A stretch of DNA of 64,000 bases from assembly GCA_031308135.1 (NCBI GenBank), contig JAHLJT010002630.1, positions 102,404,526 to 102,468,525 on the forward strand. Reading direction: 5' to 3'. This DNA comes from Acheta domesticus. Its lineage: Eukaryota; Arthropoda; Insecta; Orthoptera; Gryllidae. Position 1 is the stretch's first letter; the number at the start of each line of letters is the position of its first letter. The notes under the pieces are model-generated. The model was not told where the DNA came from, searched no databases, and saw nothing but the letters and a program-made list of their open reading frames with translations. Of this stretch, positions 1 to 10,730 are shown piece after piece. A program made the position numbers and the translations under genes.

Positions 1-80
1 CGCCACCGCCACCACCGCCGCCACCGCCGCTGCCACCGCCGCTGCCACCGCCACCACCGCCGCCACCACTACCGCCGCCA

Positions 81-112
<32 letters not shown>

Positions 113-437
113 GCCACCACCGCCGCCACCGCTACCGCCACCGCCACCGCCACCGCCACCGCCACCGCCACCGTCACTACCGCTGCCGCCGCCACCGCCA
201 CCACCGCCGCCACCGCCACCGCCACCGTCACTACCGCTGCCGCCGCCGCCACCGCCGCCACCACCGCCACCACCGCCGCCACCGCCACCGCCACCGCCAC
301 CGCCACCACCGCCACCGTCATCGTCACTACCGCTGCCACCTCCGCCACAATCACCACAGCCTCCGCCGCCAATGCCACCGCTGCCACTGCCGCAGCCGCC
401 ACCTCCGCCTCCGCCCCCACCGTCGCCACCGCCGCCG
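1..437. repeat. CCGCCA-type simple repeat
   Basis: Degenerate hexamer/trinucleotide array (CCGCCA, CCACCG, CCGTCA variants) running from the window edge, so its true start is outside. It gives threonine/alanine/proline-like runs in some frames but no convincing protein. It ends at a short G-rich stretch (450-470). Confidence 0.95.
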
Positions 438-581
438 CGTTCTTCCAATCGGAAGGGGGCGGGGCGTTTTACATCGCCCTGACAAAAGACTGCCAATGAA
501 AGACACGCCCAGCGACTAGGTGCCGCGCCGCTGCCAGCCGGAAGAATCGGACTCCCAGAGGAACGGAAAAGAGACGCAAGG

Positions 582-584
582 AGC

Positions 585-628
<44 letters not shown>

Positions 629-645
629 GAGGGAGAGAGAGAGCG
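582..645. repeat. (GA)n / (GACA)n microsatellite
   Basis: A GAGA run passes into GACA repeats and back to GAGA. No coding signal. Confidence 0.95.
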
Positions 646-1162
646 GTGTAGGCACCAGCACCTGATACCGCGCTGTGCATTATGGGAACAGACGTCAGAC
701 ACCAATCCCCTGCACTGAAGGCGAGTATTTTTTTTGTTTTGTTTTTTTGTTGTCGTTTTTTGGACAAACGTAAGTTATATGGATAAATGGAATATGTGTG
801 CACCGTGCGTATTTGAAAGTAGATATACTTTTCTCCGAGACTACTCCAAAATGTACACATTTCTGCACGTTTCCGGATGCAGTAATGTTGCCGATTTCAC
901 AAGCCGTGCGAGAACATTATTCAGTCACATTCGTCTTAGTTCATTATACACGGCAGAGGGTTCTCGCAGTCGCCTACAGAGGCACTGCGTGCTCTGTGTC
1001 TTCTGGTCGTAACTGTCGTAAGACTGGTGAACCACGAAACAGTGTGCGAGTTGGTGTCTGTTACGGTCAGAGAACATTGAGTGTCCTGTAGCCGTTCTGT
1101 TGGGTTAAGTCGCCCATTTAGTATTTTTAAAATATCAATTTCAAAGTTGCAGAACAAGTGTA
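646..1162. other. Unassigned single-copy-like sequence
   Basis: Includes a T/G-rich stretch at 728-760. Two overlapping short plus-strand frames exist but have no recognisable domain. I see no element ends. Confidence 0.5.
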
Positions 1163-1300
1163 GTCTTCTACATAATAGCATAGAATGGCTATTATTCACT
1201 CGTAGAAATTCTAACACTCGCTCCTACGTCGCTCGTGTCGTAATCATCGACTCGTGAATAATAGCTATCATTCTACGCTCGTTGAAGAATATAGTACACT
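1163..1300. mobile_element. Foldback element, copy 1 (CTCGCTC core)
   Basis: An imperfect inverted repeat: the left arm (about 1181-1203) reads TAGAATGGCTATTATTCACT and the right arm (about 1252-1275) is its near reverse complement. The loop carries CACTCGCTCCTACGTCGC at about 1215-1232. The same layout, in opposite orientation, is at 56934-57055. Probably a small non-autonomous DNA element; superfamily unknown. Confidence 0.6.
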
Positions 1301-1437
1301 AGTAGAGATAAAAGGGTAGAACGTGATTGTAAACCGTCGCATTCTCACACAATATTTTTTAAAATAAAAATCAATAAAACGGTTTTTAATTAAATTTCTG
1401 TAATATTTAAAAAATTGTCATAAAAGTGATGTAAAGT

Positions 1438-2470
1438 ACACTGCGATGGAAGAGGGCTTGCTCCTAAAATGTTAAAACTAGTGGTGCTACAACACCATTT
1501 ACTTTCACGTATTATTGAAAGCAGGTACGTGAATAGAAATATCGCACTTTCTGCCCTACTAACATCTTAGTTATTATTTGAAAACGTCGAATTCAACCAA
1601 GAAGCGATCAACCATGGTGTAAGATATATAGGTGTGTTAACTAGCCGCTTTTGGGGCAAATTTTCTGAAGCCAGTATGAGACTAGTTCCTCGTTTGTCCG
1701 TACGGTGCGAACGATCGGTTTGGGTCGCGGTGTAAGATATACATGTTAAAATGACATCTTTTTGTATTTTATTTATTTATTTATTGGTCAAAAAACAGTA
1801 AAAACTGTATAAGACGTGTGGGGAAAGAGATTTATCTGCGCACATTTTCTTGGGGGCCAGAAAAAAACAACGAAAAATTAATTTAGAAAATAATTATTTT
1901 AGAAAAATAAAAATATTTGAAAAATGTTTGTTCCCGAGTTAAAGAAAATCGATTTCAACGGTAAATAAACTACAAGCAAAAAGAGTGCTCAACAAAACGT
2001 GCGAACAGTGAAGCTACATTTACGTCCAGAAGCAAAACAAGGGGCCATCTCAGCATTTGCTCAATGGATCAGGGAAACTGGACAAAAACCTGATCGAGAT
2101 GGGGGTCATTGACCCGGAAGCTGAAGTACATTACTTATTACAGGCGTATTAAATACAGGCGTCATACAGGCGTATTAAATACTTGTTACAGGCGTCTTTA
2201 ACTGTGGCTGTTACACATTACGCGACCAATCACGACCTTGCCCAAATAAGACCCAAAGATCGCAGCACTTACATGCGAGAACTCTAAGAAGTAGTCTCAC
2301 ATAAGCTTCAGTTTCAGAATGGGAGTGAACACACCTATATATTTTATACAGTGCGAATAACTCACTGTTTCCATCGCAGTGTTGTCAAAACTATGTGAAT
2401 TCCGCAACTGCATAAAAAATATAATACAAAAGTTTTGTAAATTTGTATTGGGAAAAGAAGTCCCTTAAGG
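1438..2470. repeat. Dispersed repeat A, copy 1, split by an insertion
   Basis: The parts 1478-1612 and about 2355-2470 together align with the continuous copy at 2755-2995. Shared landmarks are the segment CCCTACTAACATCTTAG, the segment AATTCAACCAAGAAGC, then CCATCGCAGTGTTGTCAAA and a region rich in AATACAAAAG. The motif ACACTGCGATGG at about 1439 is the inverse of the CCATCGCAGTG near 2371, so the family may have inverted ends. Confidence 0.75.
1617..2349. mobile_element. 733-bp DNA element with inverted ends, inserted in repeat A
   Basis: The left end GTGTAAGATATATAGGTGTG and the right end (reverse complement GTATAAAATATATAGGTGTG) form inverted repeats of about 26 bp. Repeat A at 2755-2995 lacks this segment, so it acts as an empty site. 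The end motif GGTGTAAGATATA recurs internally at about 1730. Around 2030-2160 short frames look weakly protein-like, but I cannot name a domain. TA flanks would fit a Tc1/mariner-type element; that assignment is inference. Confidence 0.7.
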
Positions 2471-2754
2471 AAAGAGAAGAGATACTTTGAATTATAAATT
2501 TTGAAAATTAAAATACTTATTTTCTAAAACACGTGCTCATTATTATCTTTGAAAAACGGAGACCAATTATTTTGTTAATTGTGAGACTTTTACTTCTCCG
2601 CGTGCCCGGCAGGTCCAGGTGGAGGGATAAGGGGATTCTCAAAGCCACTGCTTGAAAGCGGCTGAGGCCGGCAAAAGGGCGTCATCGTCTAGGGAAAAAC
2701 TTTTTCAACCTGCAGCTGTACACGTGTGTATACTGCCATTATTTAAAAAAAAGA

Positions 2755-2995
2755 AAAAGTAGGTGCTACAATAGCACATACTTTCCCGTGTTATTGGAAA
2801 CTGTTACGTAGTACTGAAATATTGCACTTTATGCCCTACTAACATCTTAGCTATTATTTCAAAATGTTTAATTCAACCAAGAAGCAAACGCACTGTTTCC
2901 ATCGCAGTGTTGTCAAATCTTGGTAAAATAGACAAGTGCTTATAAATATAATACAAAAGGTTTGTAAACTTGTATTGCAAAAAGAAGCCCGATAC
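2755..2995. repeat. Dispersed repeat A, copy 2 (uninterrupted)
   Basis: Runs from about GTAGGTGCTACAATAGC to the AAAAAGAAGCCC segment and matches copy 1 on both sides of its insertion. It serves as the empty site that defines the element at 1617-2349. Confidence 0.75.
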
Positions 2996-3299
2996 CATAC
3001 AGCTCTATCAAGTCACAACAATGACACGTAATTCACAGAAATTCGCGACAGCGGAACGGAATTCAATTCTTGCGTTCCCTGCATTGTCAATACTCCCTTA
3101 AAGACCTAGCAATTTTTATTTCCAATATTTGAAAACAAATAATTTCTTTAAAAATTAATGTGTAAATGTATAACAAAAGGTCGAATGTAAAAACGAACAA
3201 AGAAATAATACATAACATTGCAAATTCCAATTTACAACGCATTCGGCTGTCTGAAGCGCAGCGCTTGCGCTCCGCTTTTATCTTCGTCACGAAATTATA
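2996..3299. other. Unassigned AT-rich sequence
   Basis: No domain, RNA gene or element end recognised. The short minus-strand frame here has no recognisable similarity. Confidence 0.4.
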
Positions 3300-4760
3300 G
3301 AAAAAACTACTCGTATTTAAAAAAAATGAAGAATGACCTTATTTGAAGATGTAGTTTTGATAAATATTGAGAAAACCATCTGCCATCTATCGCCCTCAGA
3401 AGTACTTTTTTTGTCATTTTCCTAATTTTTCGGTTTCCTAATGTTAGAACGGAAATATTAATTTTAGAATATTACAGAACATAAAAACCTCATCCTAAAT
3501 GGCAATTTTCGTTTAAAATTTGTAGCCGTTTTAAAAAAAATGGCATTTAAGTGCTACTAAAAATGCGAAATTTAAATCTCTTTTTCACTGAAAATTTTCG
3601 AGTATTCAAAAAACTTAATTTGAAGTTATTTGAAACACATTAAGAAATATAATAATGTTTACAAATTGCTGGCAATGTGAATTTCAAGAGATCTTTCAAA
3701 AAAATTACATTTGTGTAATTATTGACAAAAGAAAAAATATTCCAAAATGAACTTTACGCCATATTAAAAAGAGTGCAATTATCACTATTCGTTGCAAAAG
3801 TTTGAAGAAAAAATTGAAGCCATTTATGACAAAATGACGTTTGAGCGTTTCTGAAGTTGCGGAATTTTGAGCTAGAAACACAGAAAACGGTTGAGTTCCA
3901 GAGAAACGTTACTTGACATTATTTAAAGCTCATGTACTCATTAATATAGTAATATCAACAAATTGCTGCTAATGTAAATATTAATGACGTGAGAGGCAAT
4001 TCAAAAAAATTACATTTTTGCAATTTTTGAAAAACCTAATGAATAGAGCAATATAGCGTATATGTTATCTCATAGAGTACATTTTGTACTATTCCTGCCA
4101 AAATTTTAAAGAAAAAAGTTTGAGCCGTTTTGAGAATAGCTTTGTTTTTGTAATTTTTTAAAATTACACAGATTGCTCGCAATGTTGTGCAAAAACTACT
4201 AAAATTTTTTAAAAAAATGCACATGACTTTAATGAAAGAACACAGTTTGTAGAACAAATTTTATTTGGAGGAAAAATCTTTCTGCAATTTTATAGTTGGA
4301 GAAAGACGCCGAAAAAAATTGAACTTTTGCAATTTTCGAAAATTCAGTGTATCAACCGACATGAGACCTACGTCATTCTCTTAAATGACCTTTAGACTAT
4401 CAAACAACAAAATGTATTCAAACTTGTTTGGCGCCATTTTTTTAAATTTTGAAAATGTCCCAGGGGCTTCTTATAAAGCACCCTCCAAAATTAAAATATC
4501 GGTTTCAAATTCAAGGAGCCGTAAGATCATTTAGATCGATTGGGTAGTATCAGTTTTGGAGAAAATAGGCTGAGCGGTTTAGTCGCTAGCGTTGTTCACA
4601 GACAGACAAGACGGACAGACGGACAAATAGACAGACGGACGGACGGATGTATTGCTTTCAATTGGTTTTTCGGTATCAAGGACCCACAAAATAGGGATTC
4701 TGGCTGCAGCACGTGTTAGGAGATTTTTTTCTTAATTTAGAAACTGGATTTATTCACTTT
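3300..4760 (+). repeat. AT-rich dispersed repeat B, longest copy
   Basis: AT-rich non-coding repeat with related copies at 28620-29275 (reverse), 30955-31445 and 53540-53960. Segments recur inside it with a period near 300 bp: the motif CAAATTGCTGGCAATGTGAA near 3662 returns as CAAATTGCTGCTAATGTAAA near 3958. The right part holds a GACAGACGGACGGA-like run (about 4601-4650) followed by TTTTTCGGTATCAAGGAC, also present near 53910. The type of element is unknown. Confidence 0.75.
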
Positions 4761-5121
4761 TTCGTTGCCAGGGCCATATAATATGTTTTTCTGCCGAAAA
4801 TCCGCCGTTTTTTTCGCGCAGCATTACATAACTTTCCCATTATATTACTATACGGGAAAGTAAAAATGACTGACATCTGAAATCGTATGTGAAAATCAAT
4901 GTGTCTTACAGAAATAAATACAATTTATAAAAGATAAGGCGAATATGTATTTTGATGTGAAGTGCTTTGGAAATTGTCCTATTTATGAACTCAGTGATGT
5001 TTTATGATATGAGGAGGCTGAAAACCGTCGATTTGGAAATGCTCGAGGAAAGCTCGTATAGTTGACCGTAGCAAATAAGCGACCGCTAGACAAATTGAAC
5101 CCAACTACCTTAAAGCACGTA

Positions 5122-5125
<4 letters not shown>
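4761..5125. other. Unassigned AT-rich sequence
   Basis: Contains CTTTCCCATTATATTACTAT followed by ACGGGAAAG near 4833-4860, an imperfect palindrome that may be the edge of repeat B. No coding signal. Confidence 0.4.
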
Positions 5126-5167
<42 letters not shown>

Positions 5168-5190
5168 ATTATTATTATCATTATTATTAT
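5126..5190. repeat. (ATT)n microsatellite
   Basis: Trinucleotide run with a few interruptions. A second run of the same orientation lies at 5352-5393, so the 160 bp between them may be an insertion into the array. Confidence 0.95.
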
Positions 5191-5351
5191 TATTATCGTT
5201 TATTTTTCCAACTTCCTGGTACAAGTTGTAGGAGTCATACAGATATTTCTATCAAAGCATGACTTCCGCAGTACAATAATTTTAATTAAATTAATCAGGG
5301 AGTAAACAATTCTACAAATATAAATTTTGACACTTAAATTAATTTATAAAT

Positions 5352-5393
5352 TAATATTATTATTATTATTATTATTATTATTATGATGTATGG
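5352..5393. repeat. (ATT)n microsatellite
   Basis: Same orientation as the array at 5126-5190. The sequence between the two runs is not recognised. Confidence 0.95.
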
Positions 5394-5900
5394 GAAACGT
5401 TAATGTGAACAAGGAATAATAATGTATTTGATTATTGTGATCGTCTTGCGGGTTGCAGCTTATTTACTTCCGAGACCTACAGGCATTCAAGCATTTGTCT
5501 ACCTCAGACCCCCCTCCCCACTCCCCCCTCCCCCCCAAAACCGTCCCTTCCCCAGGGCAATGCCAGCGTCGCTCCATCGGAGAGCCAATTATGGCGGTGA
5601 TATTGTGTGCGGAGGCGGTGGCGATGGCGGTGGTGGCGGTGGTGGTCGGGGATTCGGTCAACAAATTCCAGTCATTTGTCTCCGCCCGGGCGGACCTCTT
5701 GGGCGGGGGGGAGGGGGGAGAACTGAGGAGTTTGGTGAGCGCTGGTGGAGGAAGAAGGGGGGGGAGTCAGGCAAGGGAGGAGGAACATTTATAGAACACA
5801 TTTATTTGAAAGGTAAGCTTCCATTATTTTCTGCTTACATTATATGTAAAATGTTTCATTTTACTCATATTTATGGTATAAATTTGATTTTAGTACAAAT
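5394..5900. other. C-rich then G-rich stretch
   Basis: Pyrimidine-rich at 5508-5550 and GGTGGC-rich at 5600-5650, then purine-rich at 5700-5790. An open frame crosses it on the plus strand, but composition explains it (proline then glycine runs). I do not call a gene. Confidence 0.6.
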
Positions 5901-5904
5901 ATGC

Positions 5905-5940
5905 CTGATGATGGAGAAAAAATATATCTCCGAAACGTTG
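5905..5940 (+). ncRNA. Hammerhead-ribozyme-like motif (imperfect)
   Basis: CTGATGA at 5905-5911, GGAGA (5913-5917) complementary to TCTCC (5927-5931), then GAAAC at 5932. This order matches the CUGANGA - stem II - GAAA core of a hammerhead. One unpaired T (5912) breaks the canonical core, and I cannot build a clear stem III or cleavage triplet from the following bases. It may be a decayed ribozyme of a Penelope-like or other retroelement, or coincidence. Confidence 0.3.
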
Positions 5941-5944
5941 TGAA

Positions 5945-6892
5945 ACTCCAACTCTTCAATATTGTATTAAATATATTTAATTATATGATTGTCTTTAATT
6001 AATGGAACTTGATATAACATAAGGGAGGAGGGGTACACGATTGGGAACTGGACGGAAAAGGCAGGGGTGGGGGTGGGGGTGGGTGCAGAAATGAGAAATG
6101 AACAGTGGCATTAGCAACTTCGGACAAGTTTATTGGCAGATGTGCGGCAACATGTTTGCGAGTTATTTGTTCCTTTACGGTGGGTTGGGAACAGCTCTAG
6201 AACGTTTCTCGTGTTTTGATCCTCCAATTTTGCTTTATCTTCCCAATCACCAATCTTTAACAATTCTCTTCGCTTCTGAGTATAGTATGTTTTCCTTTAT
6301 CCCTTCAGTGTCATTCATTTCTTTATTTCAAAGACCTAGCAGTTCACAATTCTCTTGAGTGATCATCTTTCTTCATTTATTCGCCGTACATTACCGTGCC
6401 ACATTTTTTTTAAATGTTCCTTCAGTATTCTGTATTCTATCATTTCTTATTCGGTCCACAGTGTGCGTTCGCTGACTTCCATTTCCCATTTCGATCACAA
6501 ACGACAGTACTTCGCTCTCAAAGAATATTATTCGTAAAATTATGTTCATTTCATTGTCATTTCATAAAATAGAAGCCAACACAAAACTCCTCAAATCCGA
6601 CAGCTGATTACCGACATTTTAAAGAGAGTGCCGTACAGATTTTTTTATTTAATTGTGGAATATTCCTATTAAATACCACGCGTGATTTGGAAATTCTCAC
6701 ATAAATACCATTTTTGCATCCCGAGTCGGTGATTTACCGACAATTTCCAAAGTACTCGTGGTTTTATCTATGATAATATAGATGTGAAAAATAGTAGATT
6801 AATAAAGTGCAAACGTTAGAACTCTTTTTTCATCGGACGCTCTTAAGTGTGTCCCGCTAGACCAAGCCTTGTTTATACGTATTTTCAATAAT
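5945..6892. other. Unassigned sequence
   Basis: GT-rich run at 6062-6085, then AT-rich DNA. Two short plus-strand frames (6098-6358, 6355-6537) lack any recognisable domain. The paired motif GTCGGTGATTTACCGAC near 6725 is a small perfect hairpin. Confidence 0.4.
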
Positions 6893-7342
6893 GTTGGAAC
6901 TGCCTGAGGTAACTCCGGACATCTAGCGATGTTGCTGCACTGCCTTTGACTGAGAGTCCTAGGGTTCGAGTACCGACGACCGCAGAATTACTCCAGCTAA
7001 ATAACTAGCATTCAACTGCTGTCTGTAGGAGAATTCCAGCGGCCGGCTGCGCTGACGGGTATTTTGTTTGTGGTTTCTCCGATAAAACTCGACGCGCATG
7101 CCAGAGCAGTACCCTAACGAAAGCTCCAGGGGCAGCGCGAGGTATGTCCTTCCCTTCCTTGTCCTATCCTTATTGCTTTCTTACACACACACTTACATGT
7201 ACACTGCACTAAACACTATACACTAAAACACGTGTTTGGAGACCAGCCAGGAGCTTAGAGCTTGTCTCGGCTGGGGCAACGCCCTGCTGGTGGGAGATAC
7301 CTGGATGGGGAAATCTCCGGAAGTCAACACCGGGTCGACTAC
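6893..7342 (+). mobile_element. tRNA-derived SINE, copy 1
   Basis: A tRNA-like head with a B-box-like GGTTCGAGTACCG near 6964, then the family body: AGCGGCCGGCTGCGCTGAC, GGTTTCTCCGAT, TTCCTTGTCCTATCC, a CA-rich run, GAGCTTAGAGCTTGTCTCGG and GGGAGATACCTGGATGGG. The far 3' end is missing or diverged. It matches the fuller copy at 57842-58403. Confidence 0.85.
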
Positions 7343-7370
7343 TTGTCGACGTCTTTGTATTATATTGTAC

Positions 7371-8290
7371 GAAACTGTGCATTTTTCTACGACGACCTAA
7401 CGAACCTTGAAATTGCATATTTTTGTATGACGACTTAGCAAAACTTGAAATTCTGTCGTTTTCTTTAAAGATCTAATTAAACTGAAATAGTGACTTTTCC
7501 CATGACGACCTAGTGCAGCTTCGTCGTGTATGCACCTCGTAGTACCCGCAAGGAGGCAAAGAGTATGGCGCTCCGCTGTGCGCATGTCCACCAGATCTCG
7601 CGGGAGTTGGAAGGCCCCGTCCGTCAGCCCAGACCTTATTGTATGACGGATTAGCGAAACTTGAAATTGCGTCTTTTTATACGACCACCTAGTGGACCTT
7701 CAATTTGCGAGTTTTTGAATGACGACCTCGCACAACTTGAAATAGTGTCGTTTTCTTTAAAGACTTAATTAAGTCTTTAAGACTTAATTTAAAGACTCAA
7801 CTAAACATGAAATTGTGACTTTCCCCATGACGACCTAGTGCAGCTTGCGTCGTGTATGCACCTCGTAGTATTCGCAGGAAGGCAAAGGATACGGCGCGCC
7901 GCTGTGCGCATGTCCACCAGATCTCGCGGGAGTTGAAAGGACCCGTCCGTCAGCCGTATGACGAATGACGTATATCGTATGACGAATTAGCGAAACATGA
8001 AATTGCGTCTTTTTCTACGACGACCTAGTGGACTTTGAATTTGCGTGTTTTTCAAATACGAACTCGCAAAACTTGAAATTGTGCCTTTTTCTTTAAAGAC
8101 TAATTAAGTCTTTAAGACTTAATTTAAAGACTCAACTAAACATGAAATTGTGACTGTTCTAGTGACGACCTAGTGCAGCTTGCGTCGTGTGTGCATCTCG
8201 TAGTACCCGCAAGGAGGCAAAGGGTACAGCGCTCCGCTGTGCGCATGTCCACCAGATCTCGCGAGAGTTGAAAGGCCCCGTCCGTCAGCC
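7371..8290. repeat. Tandem repeat, about 330-bp unit, nearly three copies
   Basis: The block CGCATGTCCACCAGATCTCG occurs at 7581, 7907 and 8242, spacings 326 and 335 bp. Within each unit a 35-40-bp subrepeat recurs (TGACGACCTAGTGCAGCTT, ACGACCTAGTGGACTTTGAA and similar), so the array is nested. Copies 2 and 3 share the inverted stretch TTAATTAAGTCTTTAAGACT. No coding role seen. Confidence 0.9.
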
Positions 8291-8596
8291 CAGGCCGCCC
8301 GCGCTGCGCCGCTCCGCTCCGCTCCGCTCGCTTTGAGCGCATTACGGGCCAGTAGGGCGTGACGCGGGTGGGGGCGGGGCGTGGGAGCTCATAGGCCGCG
8401 TAACCGCGTTATCCCGGGCCAGAGCGTGCGTGCACCGGCGCGGCGCCGGCCTGACCTCCAACCTGCGGCTCCAAGCTGCCGACCGTCATCTGGACACTGA
8501 CAACAATCTCCTGGCGACCACGTGACTCTTGGAACTTTGTTCGTCTTCTTCATGGTTAGGCAATGTTACCAAGTGGAGTATTGATCAATCTTTTTG
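8291..8596. other. CpG-rich stretch
   Basis: Rich in GC and CpG at 8291-8520, with a short CCGCTCCGCT repeat near 8310. It directly abuts the tandem array and may be the edge of the same repeat. No gene evidence. Confidence 0.5.
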
Positions 8597-8650
8597 GTGG
8601 TCTACCAACATCTCTTTTTTCTAGTGGGATATAATTATATATTGCTCATA

Positions 8651-8726
<76 letters not shown>

Positions 8727-8825
8727 GAAATAGTTATGGAACTGGCTCATGGAAATATTGAGGCAGTCACTTTGTTTATGAGCAATATATAATTATATCC
8801 CACTAGAAAAAAGATAGTAGACCAC
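8597..8825. mobile_element. Foldback element with (AT)n core
   Basis: Arms 8597-8654 and 8776-8825 are inverted copies: GTGGTCTAC, then CTAGTGGGATATAATTATAT, then ATTGCTCATAA. The loop holds an (AT)n run at about 8655-8722. One arm has three extra bases (CAACA versus TA). Probably a small non-autonomous DNA element in which a microsatellite grew. Confidence 0.75.
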
Positions 8826-9150
8826 ATCTCTTTGTTCGTATTAATATTAGAATGGGTCGAAAAATTTTTTTCGTCCGCTGGAAGCTTAAATTGAAATTTT
8901 CGATCTGAAAACTTGTTCTGTGAAAGATCACGATTTTTATCATAATTTTAGAGGGCGCACCGATCGCTCAAACATGGTATTTTTTGGTACTTTTATGACT
9001 TTTGGTCTTGTAGAACACAATAGATGTATAGGAAAAGACTGATTTTTCATGTTTTTCCCACAATGATACCGAACAACTCTTGTAGAAATATAATTTTTGG
9101 GATAACCTAAGTGTTGTTAAAAATGGATGAAGTGTACCATTTTCCCCAAT

Positions 9151-9153
<3 letters not shown>

Positions 9154-9199
<46 letters not shown>
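9154..9199. repeat. (AT)n microsatellite
   Basis: Pure AT dinucleotide run. Flanks (8826-9153) are AT-rich and unassigned. Confidence 0.95.
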
Positions 9200-9201
<2 letters not shown>

Positions 9202-10730
9202 CTTTTGTGATAATGAAATAATGTGCCTCCAGCGATTTATGTGTCAAAAAGTTCATTTTTAAAGTATTTTAACGCAAGTTCGTCACTTCTTTTATAGTGC
9301 AGTTTTGAAGGACTATTTTTCTTTGGATTTGGGATTTGTTTCAATCCTTTGTGTTAGTTCTCGTTGTCAGATTCTTCTGTTATTTCCGCTATAAATTCTA
9401 TGTCTGTCATTCACAGCCTTCGAAGGCCGCCTTCCCTCCAGTTAAGACTACTTATTTCTTCACTCTCCCGATTTCCGCAACAATGCCTTTACTTGCAGTA
9501 CCAATTGAGGTTATGCCGAATAGATCCCACTCCTATTTTTGTATTGAGCTTTTATAACTGTTCTTACACGAATATTAGCACATACTTTATACTAGAGCTG
9601 CCATATCCGATAACTCAGGCTTATCAACTACTAATAGTATATTACTGTAGTAATAGTAATAGATAATCTATTATTGGTTGTCACATATCTAAAGCAAAAA
9701 CCGCCAACCTTTGCGAAATGTTATTTTTTTATTAAATGGAATATTTTAGAGATTTCAGCAATGGACAACCTAATTTCAGCAATGGATAACCTAACAGTAC
9801 TATTTCACAAAGGCAATTGTGGCGAGCCACCATTACTCCACACAGAAGGTTAGCGGCTTGCATCGGCAAGCATAACATCTCGGTGGCACCACCCCCAAAA
9901 AGTGCTGCCGCATACAAGCAAGGGCCAATGTATACGGGCCCCGCAGAGACGGAAGCAGACGGGACCATGTGAGTCACAGGCGAGTCAGAGGCGTACGTGA
10001 GAACTGTGAACGACCTGCACCAGTGCACCAAGAACGCTCTCCCATGATGACACGTTCGCAAAGCTCCGCCGCCGCCGCCGCTGCTGTCGTCTTCGCCGCG
10101 CCTGGACCACGGAGTGATGGGGTAAGAGGCCGCCACGTCTGAGCTCGACTTCCTATACATTCCCTCATCTAATCTATCGTTTCCCCCCCCCTCTCTCTTA
10201 ATGTAACCGTAATAAATGGTGCATTGTTTGGAACAAGACTTCTTTTTGAGAAAACTGCCCTCCCTTCCCCCATCTCACTAAAATCCTCCAGTTCAACCAC
10301 AATACTCCAAAGTAACGTGCTGCCCCAGGAATACGCTGAAACAAGTCAGCTCCGAGGGTGGCACGTCACACAATTGATACTGTTCTTTTTCATTCAATTT
10401 TCATATACAAAACCGTTTTTTTTTCATATATTTCTCAAGATATTACCTGAAACAAACTGACCGCAACTGTTTCAAGGTTTTCGAGAATTTCCGCAGGTAC
10501 ATCACAAAATTCTTTCATTTTGAACGAACAAATTTCTTCATCTACGAGAATGTGGTACTAATGAAATATCATACTGCTTTGTTTAGAAGACACAACGAAT
10601 ATTACAATGTGTCGTTTTACTTTTGATGCAAGACAAATATAAAGATGTTTCGAATTCATATTTGATTCGGCAATTAAGTAGTAAACCATAAAGTTTTGAA
10701 TACACCAGGAACGTTATAATTTTTTTTGCC
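9200..10730. other. Unassigned sequence
   Basis: Several short frames, the longest minus strand 9732-10160 (142 codons), with no recognised domain. A short GCC/CCG run lies at 10063-10085. I see no element ends. Confidence 0.4.

Noticed and set aside
2030..2160. Copia-like Gag similarity (KLDKNLIEMGVIDPEAEVHY and following)
   Set aside because: Only a short weak resemblance in one frame, with no zinc knuckle, protease or LTR nearby.
5422..5943. 173-codon plus-strand frame
   Set aside because: The frame crosses a C-rich and a GGTGGC-rich run and then AT-rich DNA including the hammerhead-like motif. It resembles no protein family.
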